From NCBI GenBank assembly GCA_015232855.1, contig JADFYW010000038.1, forward strand, positions 1-32,728: 32,728 nt of DNA. The letters are read 5' to 3'. Below, piece after piece: positions 24,646-32,728 of the stretch. The stretch comes from Fibrobacteria bacterium. Lineage in GTDB: Bacteria > Fibrobacterota > Fibrobacteria > UBA11236 > JADFYW01. Under the pieces are notes generated by a model. It was not told the DNA's origin. It made no database searches and worked only from the letters and a program-made list of their open reading frames with translations. How positions within the stretch are numbered: the first letter of the stretch is position 1; each line of letters begins with the position of its first letter. The position numbers and the translations under genes were made by a program.

Positions 24646-27282
24646 TTAATGCCCCAGTAATATTTTATCGAACACCTGGTGTTTAGTACCAAGCATTCGG
24701 ATAAAATAGATACCTGTTTTAACGGTATTGCCATTCCGGTCAAGACCGTTCCAGGTAATGTTACCTTTTTGCACTGGTATCCCAATAATTTCAGTGCCAT
24801 TCAGGTCGTAAATATTGATGAGGGATATCCCTTCGGTGTTCCAAGCGAGGATTCCGTTCATACTTTTAACTGAAAAAGAAGGACCTTTGACTTGTTTGCC
24901 ACCAAATATTGATGTTTCATCCGGAATAATTGAGAAATCTGCATCACTTACATCTGAAGCTGTACCTGAAGCATCAGTAATACGAATTTTTACGGTTGAA
25001 GAAACTTTCCTTGGAATATTCCAGCTGTATTCACCATCATTATCGACATCTTTTTCGACGGTGAACCAGGTATCTTCGCCAGTTGTGTATGCAATATCGA
25101 CTTTGTCTATGGTCCCTGTGGTAGACCAGGTAATTCCCTGGCTGCTGCCTGTTTTTAATTCTTCACTCCCATTTGGGGTAAGAACGGTTATTGATTTAAA
25201 TTCTACAAGTGAAAAAACGGCAGAAAGACCTAATGCGTCAGAAGAAACATCACTTATCCTGATAGTCACATCCGTAGCTTCGTTTGCGGGTGTGGTCCAG
25301 GGAAACTCACTATCGTTAGGAGTGGATGCAGCTATTTCTACCCAGGCTCCATCAGCGATTTTGTATTCAAGCATTACGCTGGCAATATCCCCTGTGGTTT
25401 CCCAGGCAATAGTCTCTGTATGGTCGGTAAAAAATTCTTGACTTGCTTCAGGGGTCGTTACCGTAATTGTTTTAGGAACTGGGGTGGCTGTGATTTCAAA
25501 CACTGCGTCGCTGGTGTCGCTAACGCCTGTGGCCGTAAGGCGGATTTTAACTGCTGTAGATACGATTGCCGGTATTGTCCAGAATTCTGAATGGTCGTTT
25601 GGAGTGGATGAGGTTATTTCTGTCCAGTCTGCATCTCCTATCTTATAATCAAATTTAACAGTCCCAATATCTCCCACGGATTCCCAGGTAATGATCTGAT
25701 TTGTACCCTGTTGGTATTTTTCGCCTCCATTTGGTTTTAGAATAGTGATTGAATTGGGAGATGGAGGAAAAATGATGGAGCATTTTGCATTGCTCACATC
25801 TGAGACCCCGGCAATCAAAGCGGTAATTTTAACCAGGACTGTGCTGGAGAGATCATTAGGAACGGTCCAGGTATAGGAAGAGTCATTAAGAGTGGATGCA
25901 GTGATAGTGAACCAACTTTCGCCGTCTTTACTGTAATCAAGACGTACACTGTCGATGTCTCCCGTGGATGTCCAGGTAATGTTATATGAGCTATCTACAT
26001 ATAATTTTTCGCCACCATTAGGTGTCAACAGTTTAACGGTATTGGGCATGCGGTATACAGTAATGGTATAGGTAATAATGGTTACTTCGTCTTCGGCAAT
26101 AACTTTGACTTTAATAAAGGTTCCACCTTCATGGAGAAAAAGCTTGCGGGTACTGGAACCTGTAGAGTCGGGTGAATTGTTTATAGTAAGGATTGCATTT
26201 GCATCATTTGTAACAGCACTTACCCTCAGGGAATCAACTGAATTAGGAAAAAGAATGGTGTAGCTTGTATCTGCCGGGCTGAAAACCGGAGAAAGGGAGC
26301 CTGTTGAAATTGTTAAAGCCGATAATGTCGCGTCATTATTTGGAGGACCTGTTATGGTAAAATCAGCATTACTTTGATCTGTAATGTCCCCGGTGAGATT
26401 ACTAACCTTGACGCGCATGGTATTTGACTGGTTGTTGGGAATAGTCCAGAGATACTCCCCGGTATTGGGAATCTGTGCTTCAACACCCGTTGGAACACCA
26501 TTGTTCAAAAGTTCAAGTTTTACATTGGCAAGGGAACCGGTAGCGTACCATTCGATATTACGCTGGAGGCCTGCAGCCCAGGTTTCTCCACCATTTGGAG
26601 TGGTCAGGGTTAAAGCATCCGGTGCCGGAGCGGTTTTATAGACCATAAAAAGAAAATGGACAATAATCCCCCGGTTCGTGGCAGGATTTTGTGGTGGTTC
26701 ACCCCACTGTGTACGTAAAAAAGACAGATAGGTTGCAGTGTCAGCAGTTATTGACATGCTGTAAAAAGCAGAGCTCGTTGTGGTGCCCGATTCTGTTGGT
26801 GTGACGTCCACCCGGTAAGCAGCAGCATAAGTACCGGTTACCGTACTGTTTGAGGTATGATAAAAAAGATAATCAGATGCACTTACGCCTGAATCAGCAG
26901 AAAAAACAAAAATACTGTCCCTGCTACTTTCCCCCATGGTAACAGAGGGATAAAATTTTAAAAAGCGGTCTACGGTACTGGTTGAGAACTCTGGATCATT
27001 TCCTCCCCGGTAGTTGTATATGACTGACTGCTTAGACGTGGTATCGCATAGAGAGGCATATTGTTCAATAAAGGAGTAGATTGCTCCACCCTTATTAGGG
27101 ATTTTGTCATACATATTCCCAAGAACTTCAGCTGAAGATACGGTTAGTGAATTGACATCTTTTCCCTGCATGGTGACTAGTACTGCATTATTTGCATAAT
27201 ACGTTTCATCACAAACAGCAGAAAAAACAGAATTTGCGGTAATAAACGCAATAACCAGCATAATTAAAGCATAACGAACCAT
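24646..27282 (-). CDS. Secreted protein with five KNH/Ser-Thr-GPI-type Ig repeats and a cadherin-like domain
   Basis: 878 residues from ATG 27282. An in-frame ATG at 27333 exists, but AGGAG at 27289-27293 (6 bp upstream of 27282) and a clean signal peptide MVRYALIMLVIAF...VFSA decide for 27282. Residues ~23-220 are an N-domain I do not recognise. Five ~90-residue repeats follow (about 224-312, 415-505, 510-600, 604-694, 697-786) of the PNGGE...ITWxSTGDI...NDxxYxWTIP...VKIR type, matching the Kre9/KNH-like Ser-Thr-rich family. A cadherin-like beta-sandwich (about 314-411; ATLSALTISTGSLSPVF) is inserted after the first. Residues 790-878 are FlgD-like (WNTEGISLINIYDLNGTEI, WNGLDRNGNTVKTGIYFIRM). 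A surface adhesin or spacer protein is likely. It lies 65 bp after the lipoprotein gene, probably in one operon. Confidence 0.85.
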   Translation of the reverse strand: MVRYALIMLVIAFITANSVFSAVCDETYYANNAVLVTMQGKDVNSLTVSSAEVLGNMYDKIPNKGGAIYSFIEQYASLCDTTSKQSVIYNYRGGNDPEFSTSTVDRFLKFYPSVTMGESSRDSIFVFSADSGVSASDYLFYHTSNSTVTGTYAAAYRVDVTPTESGTTTSSAFYSMSITADTATYLSFLRTQWGEPPQNPATNRGIIVHFLFMVYKTAPAPDALTLTTPNGGETWAAGLQRNIEWYATGSLANVKLELLNNGVPTGVEAQIPNTGEYLWTIPNNQSNTMRVKVSNLTGDITDQSNADFTITGPPNNDATLSALTISTGSLSPVFSPADTSYTILFPNSVDSLRVSAVTNDANAILTINNSPDSTGSSTRKLFLHEGGTFIKVKVIAEDEVTIITYTITVYRMPNTVKLLTPNGGEKLYVDSSYNITWTSTGDIDSVRLDYSKDGESWFTITASTLNDSSYTWTVPNDLSSTVLVKITALIAGVSDVSNAKCSIIFPPSPNSITILKPNGGEKYQQGTNQIITWESVGDIGTVKFDYKIGDADWTEITSSTPNDHSEFWTIPAIVSTAVKIRLTATGVSDTSDAVFEITATPVPKTITVTTPEASQEFFTDHTETIAWETTGDIASVMLEYKIADGAWVEIAASTPNDSEFPWTTPANEATDVTIRISDVSSDALGLSAVFSLVEFKSITVLTPNGSEELKTGSSQGITWSTTGTIDKVDIAYTTGEDTWFTVEKDVDNDGEYSWNIPRKVSSTVKIRITDASGTASDVSDADFSIIPDETSIFGGKQVKGPSFSVKSMNGILAWNTEGISLINIYDLNGTEIIGIPVQKGNITWNGLDRNGNTVKTGIYFIRMLGTKHQVFDKILLGH

Positions 27283-27288
27283 AATGAT

Positions 27289-27293
27289 CTCCT
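27289..27293 (-). promoter_or_regulatory. Shine-Dalgarno AGGAG that sets the start of the Ig-repeat gene
   Basis: AGGAG on the minus strand, six bases before ATG 27282. It lies inside the longer open frame, so the upstream ATG at 27333 is probably not used. Confidence 0.7.
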
Positions 27294-27347
27294 GAATTGA
27301 GCGAACCTGATGCTGAATATAGCTTTTTATCAAAAAAACAGAAGGAT

Positions 27348-29078
27348 CTATTCAAAAACCAAAAGCTTGCTGCCGGGTTTCTGGTTTTCGTAGGATAGCT
27401 TAATCCAGAGGGTTGAGCGATTTGTAGATTCCAGGCGTAACTCATCATATGTGCCGGATACGAAGTGGGAAATGGTATCCCGGTGTATAGCACCGAAGGA
27501 GGTTGATTCTAAGGTCTTGGGAGCCTTTTTATATTGGCCAGAGGCGCTTACAATACCATCAGTAAATAGTCTATAGGTACCCAGACTATCGACCAGGGTA
27601 ATGTAATGCCAGTTGTTGTCGAAAACATCATGTTGACTTGTTATATGGTCCACTTCAAGCAAATTTCCATTTTCGCGAACATAAAGATCCAGCTTAGCAC
27701 TCTCTGTTATTTTCTTTTGACCCAGGGTAAACAAAGCCGAATCACTTTCACGGTGAGCTTCGGAGAAAATTCTGCCATCGAGTTGATTTGACGGGGCTTT
27801 TACCCATAAGGATATCGTGTAAACCGACTGGTTATGGATAGAAAGATTACCAAGAAAGATCTCAGAGCTATCCAGCTGCTGGCCGCCAGCAATGAGCGCT
27901 TCTTGTCTGGAAATACGGTTAAAAGCTATTCCAGTCCCATGATGTTGGTTCCCTGTGACATCTTCGTAACCCAATGAATCAGTATTACCGGTTTCATTTA
28001 AATGCCATACACCCGAATATCCAAGATTATTTGAAAAGACCGCTGAACCTGAAGACTGGTCCGTTGCTGAAGCATTGCCTGTATACATGAAGATATGTTG
28101 GTTGCTGTTGTTACCAGAGATAACATCCGTTTTAACCCATATAACAGCCTGCTGATTTGTTGAATTCCAGTATTCTATCTCATATGCCAGAGCTTTGCCA
28201 TGGGAATTAGAAAAACGGAGGTCATTACCGTCTGGATCTGCTGTACTAAAGTCTAAAGTCATACTATCCAGACGAACCAGGAGTGGAAAATTAATAATAC
28301 TATCTTTGATTAACACACCGCTGACAGTGGTATTTATATTGATTTTTCGAACATGGCTCCATAGCTTGAAATCGCCAGCTATCATATGCTGGGCAGGTGA
28401 AAGTTTGATATCTTCATCTTGTATTAGATAGGTGGTGTCTTTAGTAACATCATAAAATAATAAGGAGGAATAGGTACCGGAAGGTATTGCCGGAAAGGTC
28501 GTTTGACCGGTTTTTAATGTACTGTCATTGACCAAAGCAAGTGCGTTTAATCCCGGGAAGAACAGGTAACCTTCGTTGTTCAGAGAAAGGTGACTTAGGG
28601 GGAGTGTTAATTGAGCTGATTTTTCGAGTGAGGCCTCTGGAGCCTGAACCGGGGAGTTGTCATTGAAAGGAACTTCAATATTTCTTATTAATACCATAGT
28701 ACTGTTGTTATCATCCGTGGCCTGGATGTTATAGTTACCTTGGATCACTTCTTTTACAATATACTCTCCGTTATCATTAGCTATTGTTGTCCAGGTGTCC
28801 GGAAAGGAATTCTCTTTTCCTGGGATGTAATTTTCCGGGTAGAGTGACACCTTTGCTGAGACAGCCGGTGTCCCGTCACTATTTGTTAATCGACCGGCTA
28901 TGGTTGGGTTTCCAATTTCTGTAGAGGTAACTGTTGGTTGTGAACAACTGATTAGAAATAGAAGAGTGCAAACAATTAAAATGTAGCCATTGAGATATAC
29001 TGGAAAGGTTTGTAGAATATTAGGTTTTTTATACATGGTATATTGAACTTTAAAATATAAAAAAATGAATAAATTCAC
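27348..29078 (-). CDS. Lipoprotein with DUF2341 and LamG-type lectin domain
   Basis: 576 residues from GTG 29078, which overlaps the TIGR02147 stop as GTGA. An ATG at 29036 (residue 15) is an alternative start. The lipobox-like LISC places the lipid anchor at Cys45 of the long form. The mature start STEIGNPTIAGRLTNSDG aligns with the matching region of the other regulator-coupled lipoprotein (13908). A carboxypeptidase-regulatory-like sandwich follows (to about 150). DUF2341 is at about 260-345 (FPLLVRLDSMTLDFSTADPD, ALAYEIEYWNST, IFMYTGNASA). A LamG/concanavalin-like domain is at about 350-575 (GVWHLNETGNTDSLGYEDVT, YTISLWVKAP, HYITLVDSLGTYRLFTDG, DELRLESTNRS). DUF2341 plus LamG is a familiar pairing in glycan-binding surface proteins. 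Probable role: cell-anchored carbohydrate binding. Confidence 0.86.
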   Translation of the reverse strand: MNLFIFLYFKVQYTMYKKPNILQTFPVYLNGYILIVCTLLFLISCSQPTVTSTEIGNPTIAGRLTNSDGTPAVSAKVSLYPENYIPGKENSFPDTWTTIANDNGEYIVKEVIQGNYNIQATDDNNSTMVLIRNIEVPFNDNSPVQAPEASLEKSAQLTLPLSHLSLNNEGYLFFPGLNALALVNDSTLKTGQTTFPAIPSGTYSSLLFYDVTKDTTYLIQDEDIKLSPAQHMIAGDFKLWSHVRKININTTVSGVLIKDSIINFPLLVRLDSMTLDFSTADPDGNDLRFSNSHGKALAYEIEYWNSTNQQAVIWVKTDVISGNNSNQHIFMYTGNASATDQSSGSAVFSNNLGYSGVWHLNETGNTDSLGYEDVTGNQHHGTGIAFNRISRQEALIAGGQQLDSSEIFLGNLSIHNQSVYTISLWVKAPSNQLDGRIFSEAHRESDSALFTLGQKKITESAKLDLYVRENGNLLEVDHITSQHDVFDNNWHYITLVDSLGTYRLFTDGIVSASGQYKKAPKTLESTSFGAIHRDTISHFVSGTYDELRLESTNRSTLWIKLSYENQKPGSKLLVFE

Positions 29079-29899
29079 TTTTCCTGCATTTCACTGGTCG
29101 GGAACATGTCAAAGTTGATGTGATAGACACGGCTTGGATTTTCAGTACTATCAGCCAGTGTTATGATTTTTTTTCTAAATGCCTGAATTTCTTTTTTTAT
29201 GTCGGAAAAGGTTTTTTCAGATAAACCTACAACAAGACAGGATATGTCTCTTTCATTACCCGGTATGGTATCAATTGACTTGGCAGCGAGGTCTCTGCTT
29301 TTCAAGTGAAAATTCTCGATAGCCAGAGAATGTACTTCATCACCTGAAGTTACAGCCTGGTCTGTTTGGCGGTAGCCATTGGCTGTTTTTTGTATCATAC
29401 CTAATTTGAGAAGAGCCGTAATGGCCTGACGGGCCTGGGTGGGAGTAATAGCGGGTTTAAGCATATGGGCAAGACGTTTGAAATCATTATGGAAATCAAC
29501 AAAGGGAATGAGTTCCCGAATAGTGTTGTAATACCATTTTGAAAAGTATTCATACTGCTCTTTGAGCAGGAGTTTTGCATTACTTCGCTTATTATATGAT
29601 GCCAGACGCTTAAAATAGTGGTTTTTTTCCCGGTTAGTTGTTGCATGATTGAATGCAATTAATTCTTCCCAGTATGAGAACGATTTTTCATTGAGTTCCA
29701 TGGCCTGTCCCAATTTAAAGGCTATGTCCCTGGTAATTTTTCGTTTACCATCCATTATATGGTGAATAAGGCTTTTTGTTTTGATACCGGCCTTGTTTGC
29801 AAAAAATTGGTAGGAAAAAGCCTTATTTTCGGACTTTTTTTCCAGATAATAATCTTTCAGAAATTTGCGGTAATCCAGGTAATTGAAAATATTCTGCAT
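29075..29899 (-). CDS. TIGR02147/DUF4423-family regulator-like protein (copy 2)
   Basis: 274 residues, cytoplasmic, homologous to the protein at 13072. It starts MQNIFNYLDYRKFLKDYY, the family signature. An HTH-like helical segment (FSYQFFANKAGIKTKSLIHH, then KITRDIAFKLGQAMELNEKS) follows. The conserved YFSKWYYNTIREL block and a winged-helix-like region (TPTQARQAITALLKLGMIQK) come next. The DUF4423-type tail has IDTIPGNERDISCLVVGLSE. AAAGG lies six bases before the ATG, and AT-rich TATAGT and TATATT are candidate -10 boxes just upstream. It overlaps the lipoprotein gene by 4 bp. A perfect dyad lies 74 bp upstream of its start. The gap from the small membrane-protein gene is 104 bp, so it may have its own promoter. 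Confidence 0.85.
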   Translation of the reverse strand: MQNIFNYLDYRKFLKDYYLEKKSENKAFSYQFFANKAGIKTKSLIHHIMDGKRKITRDIAFKLGQAMELNEKSFSYWEELIAFNHATTNREKNHYFKRLASYNKRSNAKLLLKEQYEYFSKWYYNTIRELIPFVDFHNDFKRLAHMLKPAITPTQARQAITALLKLGMIQKTANGYRQTDQAVTSGDEVHSLAIENFHLKSRDLAAKSIDTIPGNERDISCLVVGLSEKTFSDIKKEIQAFRKKIITLADSTENPSRVYHINFDMFPTSEMQEK

Positions 29900-29972
29900 A
29901 AAAGACCTTTGATCGTCTTCTATTAATATACTATAAATTGTACGGGGAAATTTTGCTTTTGGCTTTTTTCAG

Positions 29973-29989
29973 GTTCTCATTTTGAGAAC
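29973..29989. promoter_or_regulatory. Operator-like dyad GTTCTCA-TTT-TGAGAAC upstream of TIGR02147 copy 2
   Basis: Perfect 7-base arms with a 3-base spacer in the 104-bp gap between the small membrane-protein gene and the regulator gene. No T-run follows on the minus strand, so it is not a standard terminator for the upstream operon. An operator for the regulator's own operon is plausible but unproven. Confidence 0.45.
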
Positions 29990-30003
29990 AGATGCGTTTT
30001 GTT

Positions 30004-30288
30004 TTACTCTATACCAAGCAGGGTATAGAGAGTATCAAATCGATCAGAAAGCACACTGTCATGGGATGGTTCCAAATAATCTGAAAGCTTCAACTCATTG
30101 TATTTGTCCAGAGATTGTTGATATTCACCGGCATTGAAAAGGGAATCAGCAATATCAAAACCTTCTATTGTACTGTTTTTTTCACCCCGGTAATATAACC
30201 AGAAGCCAAGGGCTCCAAGAATTATAGCTGCAAATATGACATAATCCCATATACCGGAGTCCTTTTCTTTGTCTTTTAAAAAGCTCAT
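30004..30288 (-). CDS. Small single-pass membrane protein with TPR-like tail
   Basis: 94 residues from ATG 30288, one base after the TAG stop (30290-30292) of the MlaC gene. A longer frame upstream overlaps MlaC in another register and is unlikely. A charged N-terminus (MSFLKDKEKDSG) precedes one transmembrane helix (WDYVIFAAIILGALGFWLYY). The tail is about 50 residues with a TPR-like helix pair (IADSLFNAGEYQQSLDKYNE). Orientation cannot be fixed. Tight spacing suggests translation coupled to MlaC and a role in the same envelope complex. I do not recognise a named family. Confidence 0.7.
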   Translation of the reverse strand: MSFLKDKEKDSGIWDYVIFAAIILGALGFWLYYRGEKNSTIEGFDIADSLFNAGEYQQSLDKYNELKLSDYLEPSHDSVLSDRFDTLYTLLGIE

Positions 30289-30289
30289 G

Positions 30290-30967
30290 CTATTTGCCTT
30301 TTTTGATTGCTTCTTTTTTAACAGGAGCCTTTTTTGATTGTTTCGATTGCTTTTCAGGACTATTTTTATCTTCTTTGTCCTCATCAGTAGCTTTTTTATC
30401 TAACAGCGCAATTAAATCTTCAAAGGTTTTCTTTTCAAGGATTTTCTTAAACATGCGTTTATAATTTCTAGTGGTATGTAAATCATCAATAACCAAATCC
30501 CAGCCACGCCACTGATTTTTTTTCTGGAATAATTTGTATACAATAATTGATTCTTGCCCGTCAAAAAAAGTATGGGCGGTAATGTGCGCTTCTTTTCCTT
30601 CTTTTTTATAGATCGGTTCTTCATACCGTGTAGAGTCAGAACGGTATACTTCGAGTTTTTTCAAAGATGTATTTTCTATCATTGCCTTAAACGATGTTTC
30701 AAACTGTTTTTTTTGCTCATTGCTAAGCCCATCGTAGGTGGTTGTGCTCAGAGATTTTTTTGCCATTTGTTCAAAGTCAAAAATTCCATTTATCAATGTT
30801 TTTAACTTTTCCCGACGTTCTTTCGAACCAGGTTTTGTATTCTGCTTCAGCAACTTTTGAAGTTCAGTATCTTTGTCACGGATAAGTTTAACCGGATCAT
30901 TTGGTTTCTCTGCGCAAAAGGGCAGGGAAAGAATTAATGAAATGAGAACAGTTGTTAATTTATACAT
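30290..30967 (-). CDS. MlaC/Ttg2D-like periplasmic lipid-binding protein
   Basis: 225 residues with an N-terminal signal peptide (MYKLTTVLISLILSLPFC). The body follows MlaC: a helical N-part with FDFEQMAKKSLSTTTYDGLS, QKKQFETSFKAMIENT, and the late block WRGWDLVIDDLHTTRNYKRM followed by FKKILEKKTFEDLIALLDKK. MlaC shuttles phospholipid between inner-membrane MCE complexes and the outer membrane. The last ~35 residues are an unusual Lys/Glu-rich tail. AAAGGAGG upstream supports the ATG. It lies between TolC and a small membrane protein, an arrangement seen in MCE/Mla-type export operons; the ABC and MCE subunits are not in this window and may lie to the right. Confidence 0.85.
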   Translation of the reverse strand: MYKLTTVLISLILSLPFCAEKPNDPVKLIRDKDTELQKLLKQNTKPGSKERREKLKTLINGIFDFEQMAKKSLSTTTYDGLSNEQKKQFETSFKAMIENTSLKKLEVYRSDSTRYEEPIYKKEGKEAHITAHTFFDGQESIIVYKLFQKKNQWRGWDLVIDDLHTTRNYKRMFKKILEKKTFEDLIALLDKKATDEDKEDKNSPEKQSKQSKKAPVKKEAIKKGK

Positions 30968-31061
30968 AATGTTCCTCCTTTAAATTGGGCCACAAAACAG
31001 GAATATACTTTTTGTAGAAAAAAAATCATTTCTATTGGTATTTACTTTCTTTGAATGCCAG

Positions 31062-32510
31062 CTATTTAGATACTTTACTAAGATAGTCAGAGAGTGTCCA
31101 ACCCGTAGCAGCAATGACTTCGCCGATTGCCATGTTATACTGAAAAATAGCTTCAAAATAGTCCTTTTTGGTGTATAGGGTTTCTTTATAAGGGGTGATC
31201 ATTTCTTTGGCTAAGGAAGGATCTAAATCATAATCCATCGCAGCTCCTTTTAACCAGGCTTCTGCAGCACGAAGGGAGTTTGAGGATGATTTTAAATTGG
31301 CTTTCGCTTCCAGGTATTTAAGCCATGCTTCTTCCAACAGAATTAATATACCCCTGGCAGCATAAACCTCTTTGCGTTTTAGCATATTTAGTTCAATGCG
31401 CTGGGTTTTAAATTTCTGAAATCGTGACCAGAAGTTAAGGCTAACCCGAATTCCAAGCCCACCATAGCCATAGAGATCATTTAATGGATCCTTGGTAAAT
31501 GCATCTTTTCCTCCGGATTCCCGGTCAGGAGACCATGTTTTTGTATATTCAAACCCTCCAAAAAGAAATATATCCGGGCCGAGTTCACCTTTTGCCACTT
31601 TAATAAGTTCTCGCCTTGCTTCTATACCATTTTCAAGGCGTCTCAGGTCTGGATGTGACTTCAGTGCTACCAATTTAAGTGAATCCAGGGGAGGCAACTC
31701 AATGGTGGACTGCACCAGCACTGAGTCTGCAGGCGAAAACTCAACTGAATCGGGGAGAAAGAGATAAAAATGAGCTCCCATAAGGGCACGGGAAAATCCG
31801 GTCATAGACTGGTTATACCCCTTTTCTAATTTATGACGATTAGCTTTTAGCTTTAGCAGGTCTTTCTGGTTAATAGATTCTACTTCATCATCCAACATTT
31901 CTTCGATTTTTTCTTCAGCATCCTTAAAGTCTTTCATGGCTTTTGCTGTTTCAATTTTCATTTTTTTTGCGTATAAATATCCGTAATAGATTTCCTGAGC
32001 TTCGAGAGAAACCTTGATTTTGTGCTTATAATGAGCGAGTTCTGCTACTTCAACATTAAGCTTGGCAGCGTTTAAGCCCGCCTGGAACCGATATATATTT
32101 AGTGGCTGAACAGCCTTTGCGCTGAGACCAAAAGTGGGGCCCCAATTCAAAAAGTCATAATTTCGATTTGATTCTTCAATCCAACGGGAGCTATCATCCG
32201 CTCCACTGGTCTGTAGATACTTTTTGTCAACACTCACATTCAGACCGGGGGCCGGTCCCATACCCAGATTCAGTTCAAATTTCGGCAGTATAGCAGAGGT
32301 TTTAACATCACGGACTTTGAGTTTTTGTTTTTTGATTTCGAGTTTTTTCTCATGAATAAGGGGGTAATTCTCTAAAACTTTGTTTTCAAACTGGATATAA
32401 TCCAGATGAAGAACCCGTGTTTGTGAAAAGAGTATCCCGGAAAAAAGGAATGCGTATAAGAGAAAGCTTTTCAAAGTATTAATTGCCTTTTTCCTAAAAA
32501 TTTGAGACAA
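31062..32510 (-). CDS. TolC-family outer-membrane efflux/export protein
   Basis: 482 residues. The only in-frame candidates near the N-terminus are TTG codons: 32510, or 32474, which would begin directly at the signal peptide (LKSFLLYAFLFSGILFSQ). Neither has a strong Shine-Dalgarno. The body is typical of TolC: two long alpha-helical repeats (VLENYPLIHEKKLEIKKQKL, AAKLNVEVAELAHYKHKIKV; second repeat SHPDLRRLENGIEARRELIK) and strand segments (GPTFGLSAKAVQPLN, YGGLGIRVSLNFWS). It should form a trimeric outer-membrane channel. With MlaC and the small membrane protein downstream it suggests a tripartite system moving lipid or another hydrophobic substrate across the envelope. Confidence 0.85.
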   Translation of the reverse strand: MSQIFRKKAINTLKSFLLYAFLFSGILFSQTRVLHLDYIQFENKVLENYPLIHEKKLEIKKQKLKVRDVKTSAILPKFELNLGMGPAPGLNVSVDKKYLQTSGADDSSRWIEESNRNYDFLNWGPTFGLSAKAVQPLNIYRFQAGLNAAKLNVEVAELAHYKHKIKVSLEAQEIYYGYLYAKKMKIETAKAMKDFKDAEEKIEEMLDDEVESINQKDLLKLKANRHKLEKGYNQSMTGFSRALMGAHFYLFLPDSVEFSPADSVLVQSTIELPPLDSLKLVALKSHPDLRRLENGIEARRELIKVAKGELGPDIFLFGGFEYTKTWSPDRESGGKDAFTKDPLNDLYGYGGLGIRVSLNFWSRFQKFKTQRIELNMLKRKEVYAARGILILLEEAWLKYLEAKANLKSSSNSLRAAEAWLKGAAMDYDLDPSLAKEMITPYKETLYTKKDYFEAIFQYNMAIGEVIAATGWTLSDYLSKVSK

Positions 32511-32728
32511 AAATAGCTTATAATAATGTGAAATGGTTCTATTTTCTTATAAAATTTCAGGATTATTTGCTACAGAGCTTGCAGAACGTACATCGTTTTC
32601 TTTTTCACTTTATGCTCGTTGTGGCCAGGTTTCTGATTATCTGATTTTTGGCTATTATCCATTTGCTGGAGATACTCTTTGTCTGTTGTAGTATTTTATC
32701 TGTGGTAAAAAGTTTTTTAAAAGACATT
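32511..32728 (-). other. Right-edge region upstream of TolC; possible end of a truncated gene
   Basis: A short minus-strand frame with ATG at 32725-32727 and stop at 32605-32607 (40 codons; MSFKKLFTTDKILQQ...) reaches the window edge and could be the tail of a gene further right. I cannot assign it. The remaining sequence to 32511 is AT-rich with no clear promoter. Confidence 0.2.

Noticed and set aside
24815..25441. Plus-strand open frame of 208 codons opposite the Ig-repeat gene
   Set aside because: Composition reflects the antisense of repeated Ser/Thr-rich domains; no signal, motif or start site of its own.
32533..32694. Plus-strand 53-codon frame at the right edge
   Set aside because: No Shine-Dalgarno, no similarity I recognise, and it overlaps the likely leader of the TolC gene.

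Overview
The window looks like a chromosomal segment from a Gram-negative bacterium of the Fibrobacterota (Fibrobacter or Chitinispirillum-like). Three things suggest this. There are two TIGR02147/DUF4423-type regulators, a family I know mainly from that phylum. Many secreted multidomain proteins end in type IX secretion (T9SS) or FlgD-like C-terminal sorting domains. Outer-membrane/periplasmic genes (TolC, MlaC) lie at the right edge. The assignment is inferred from protein families; no rRNA, tRNA or CRISPR array is visible.

Left part (1-8495, all +): a secreted metallophosphoesterase, two paralogous giant secreted proteins (barrel-like N-domain, Ig-like domains, LamG-type lectin domain, sorting domain), then a small Fis-type DNA-binding protein. 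A mobile-looking inverted-repeat element occurs twice in opposite orientation, exactly flanking the first giant protein. Centre (8692-17434, +): a 1370-residue secreted adhesin-like protein, a TIGR02147 regulator overlapping by 4 bp a lipoprotein with five tandem repeats and a ThuA-like domain, then a REP-associated tyrosine transposase (RAYT) carrying a palindrome in an expanded segment. Next (17706-23005, +): a secreted five-bladed-propeller glycosidase-like protein, a second small Fis-type protein, a REPIN-like inverted element, and the third barrel/Ig/LamG paralog.

Right part (23061-32510, all -): read from right to left, TolC, MlaC, a small membrane protein, a second TIGR02147 regulator overlapping by 4 bp a DUF2341/LamG lipoprotein, an Ig-repeat secreted protein and a secreted propeller-like protein.

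The window therefore reads as a polysaccharide-binding and polysaccharide-processing surface locus with dedicated local regulators. Two arrangements recur. (a) A TIGR02147 regulator is translationally coupled to a lipoprotein bearing a shared mature N-terminal motif. (b) A secreted glycan-type gene is followed by a 152-residue protein that matches only the helical lid and Fis helix-turn-helix of sigma-54 activators, with no ATPase core. Both arrangements, and the barrel/LamG paralog family, are the best candidates for something not yet described.
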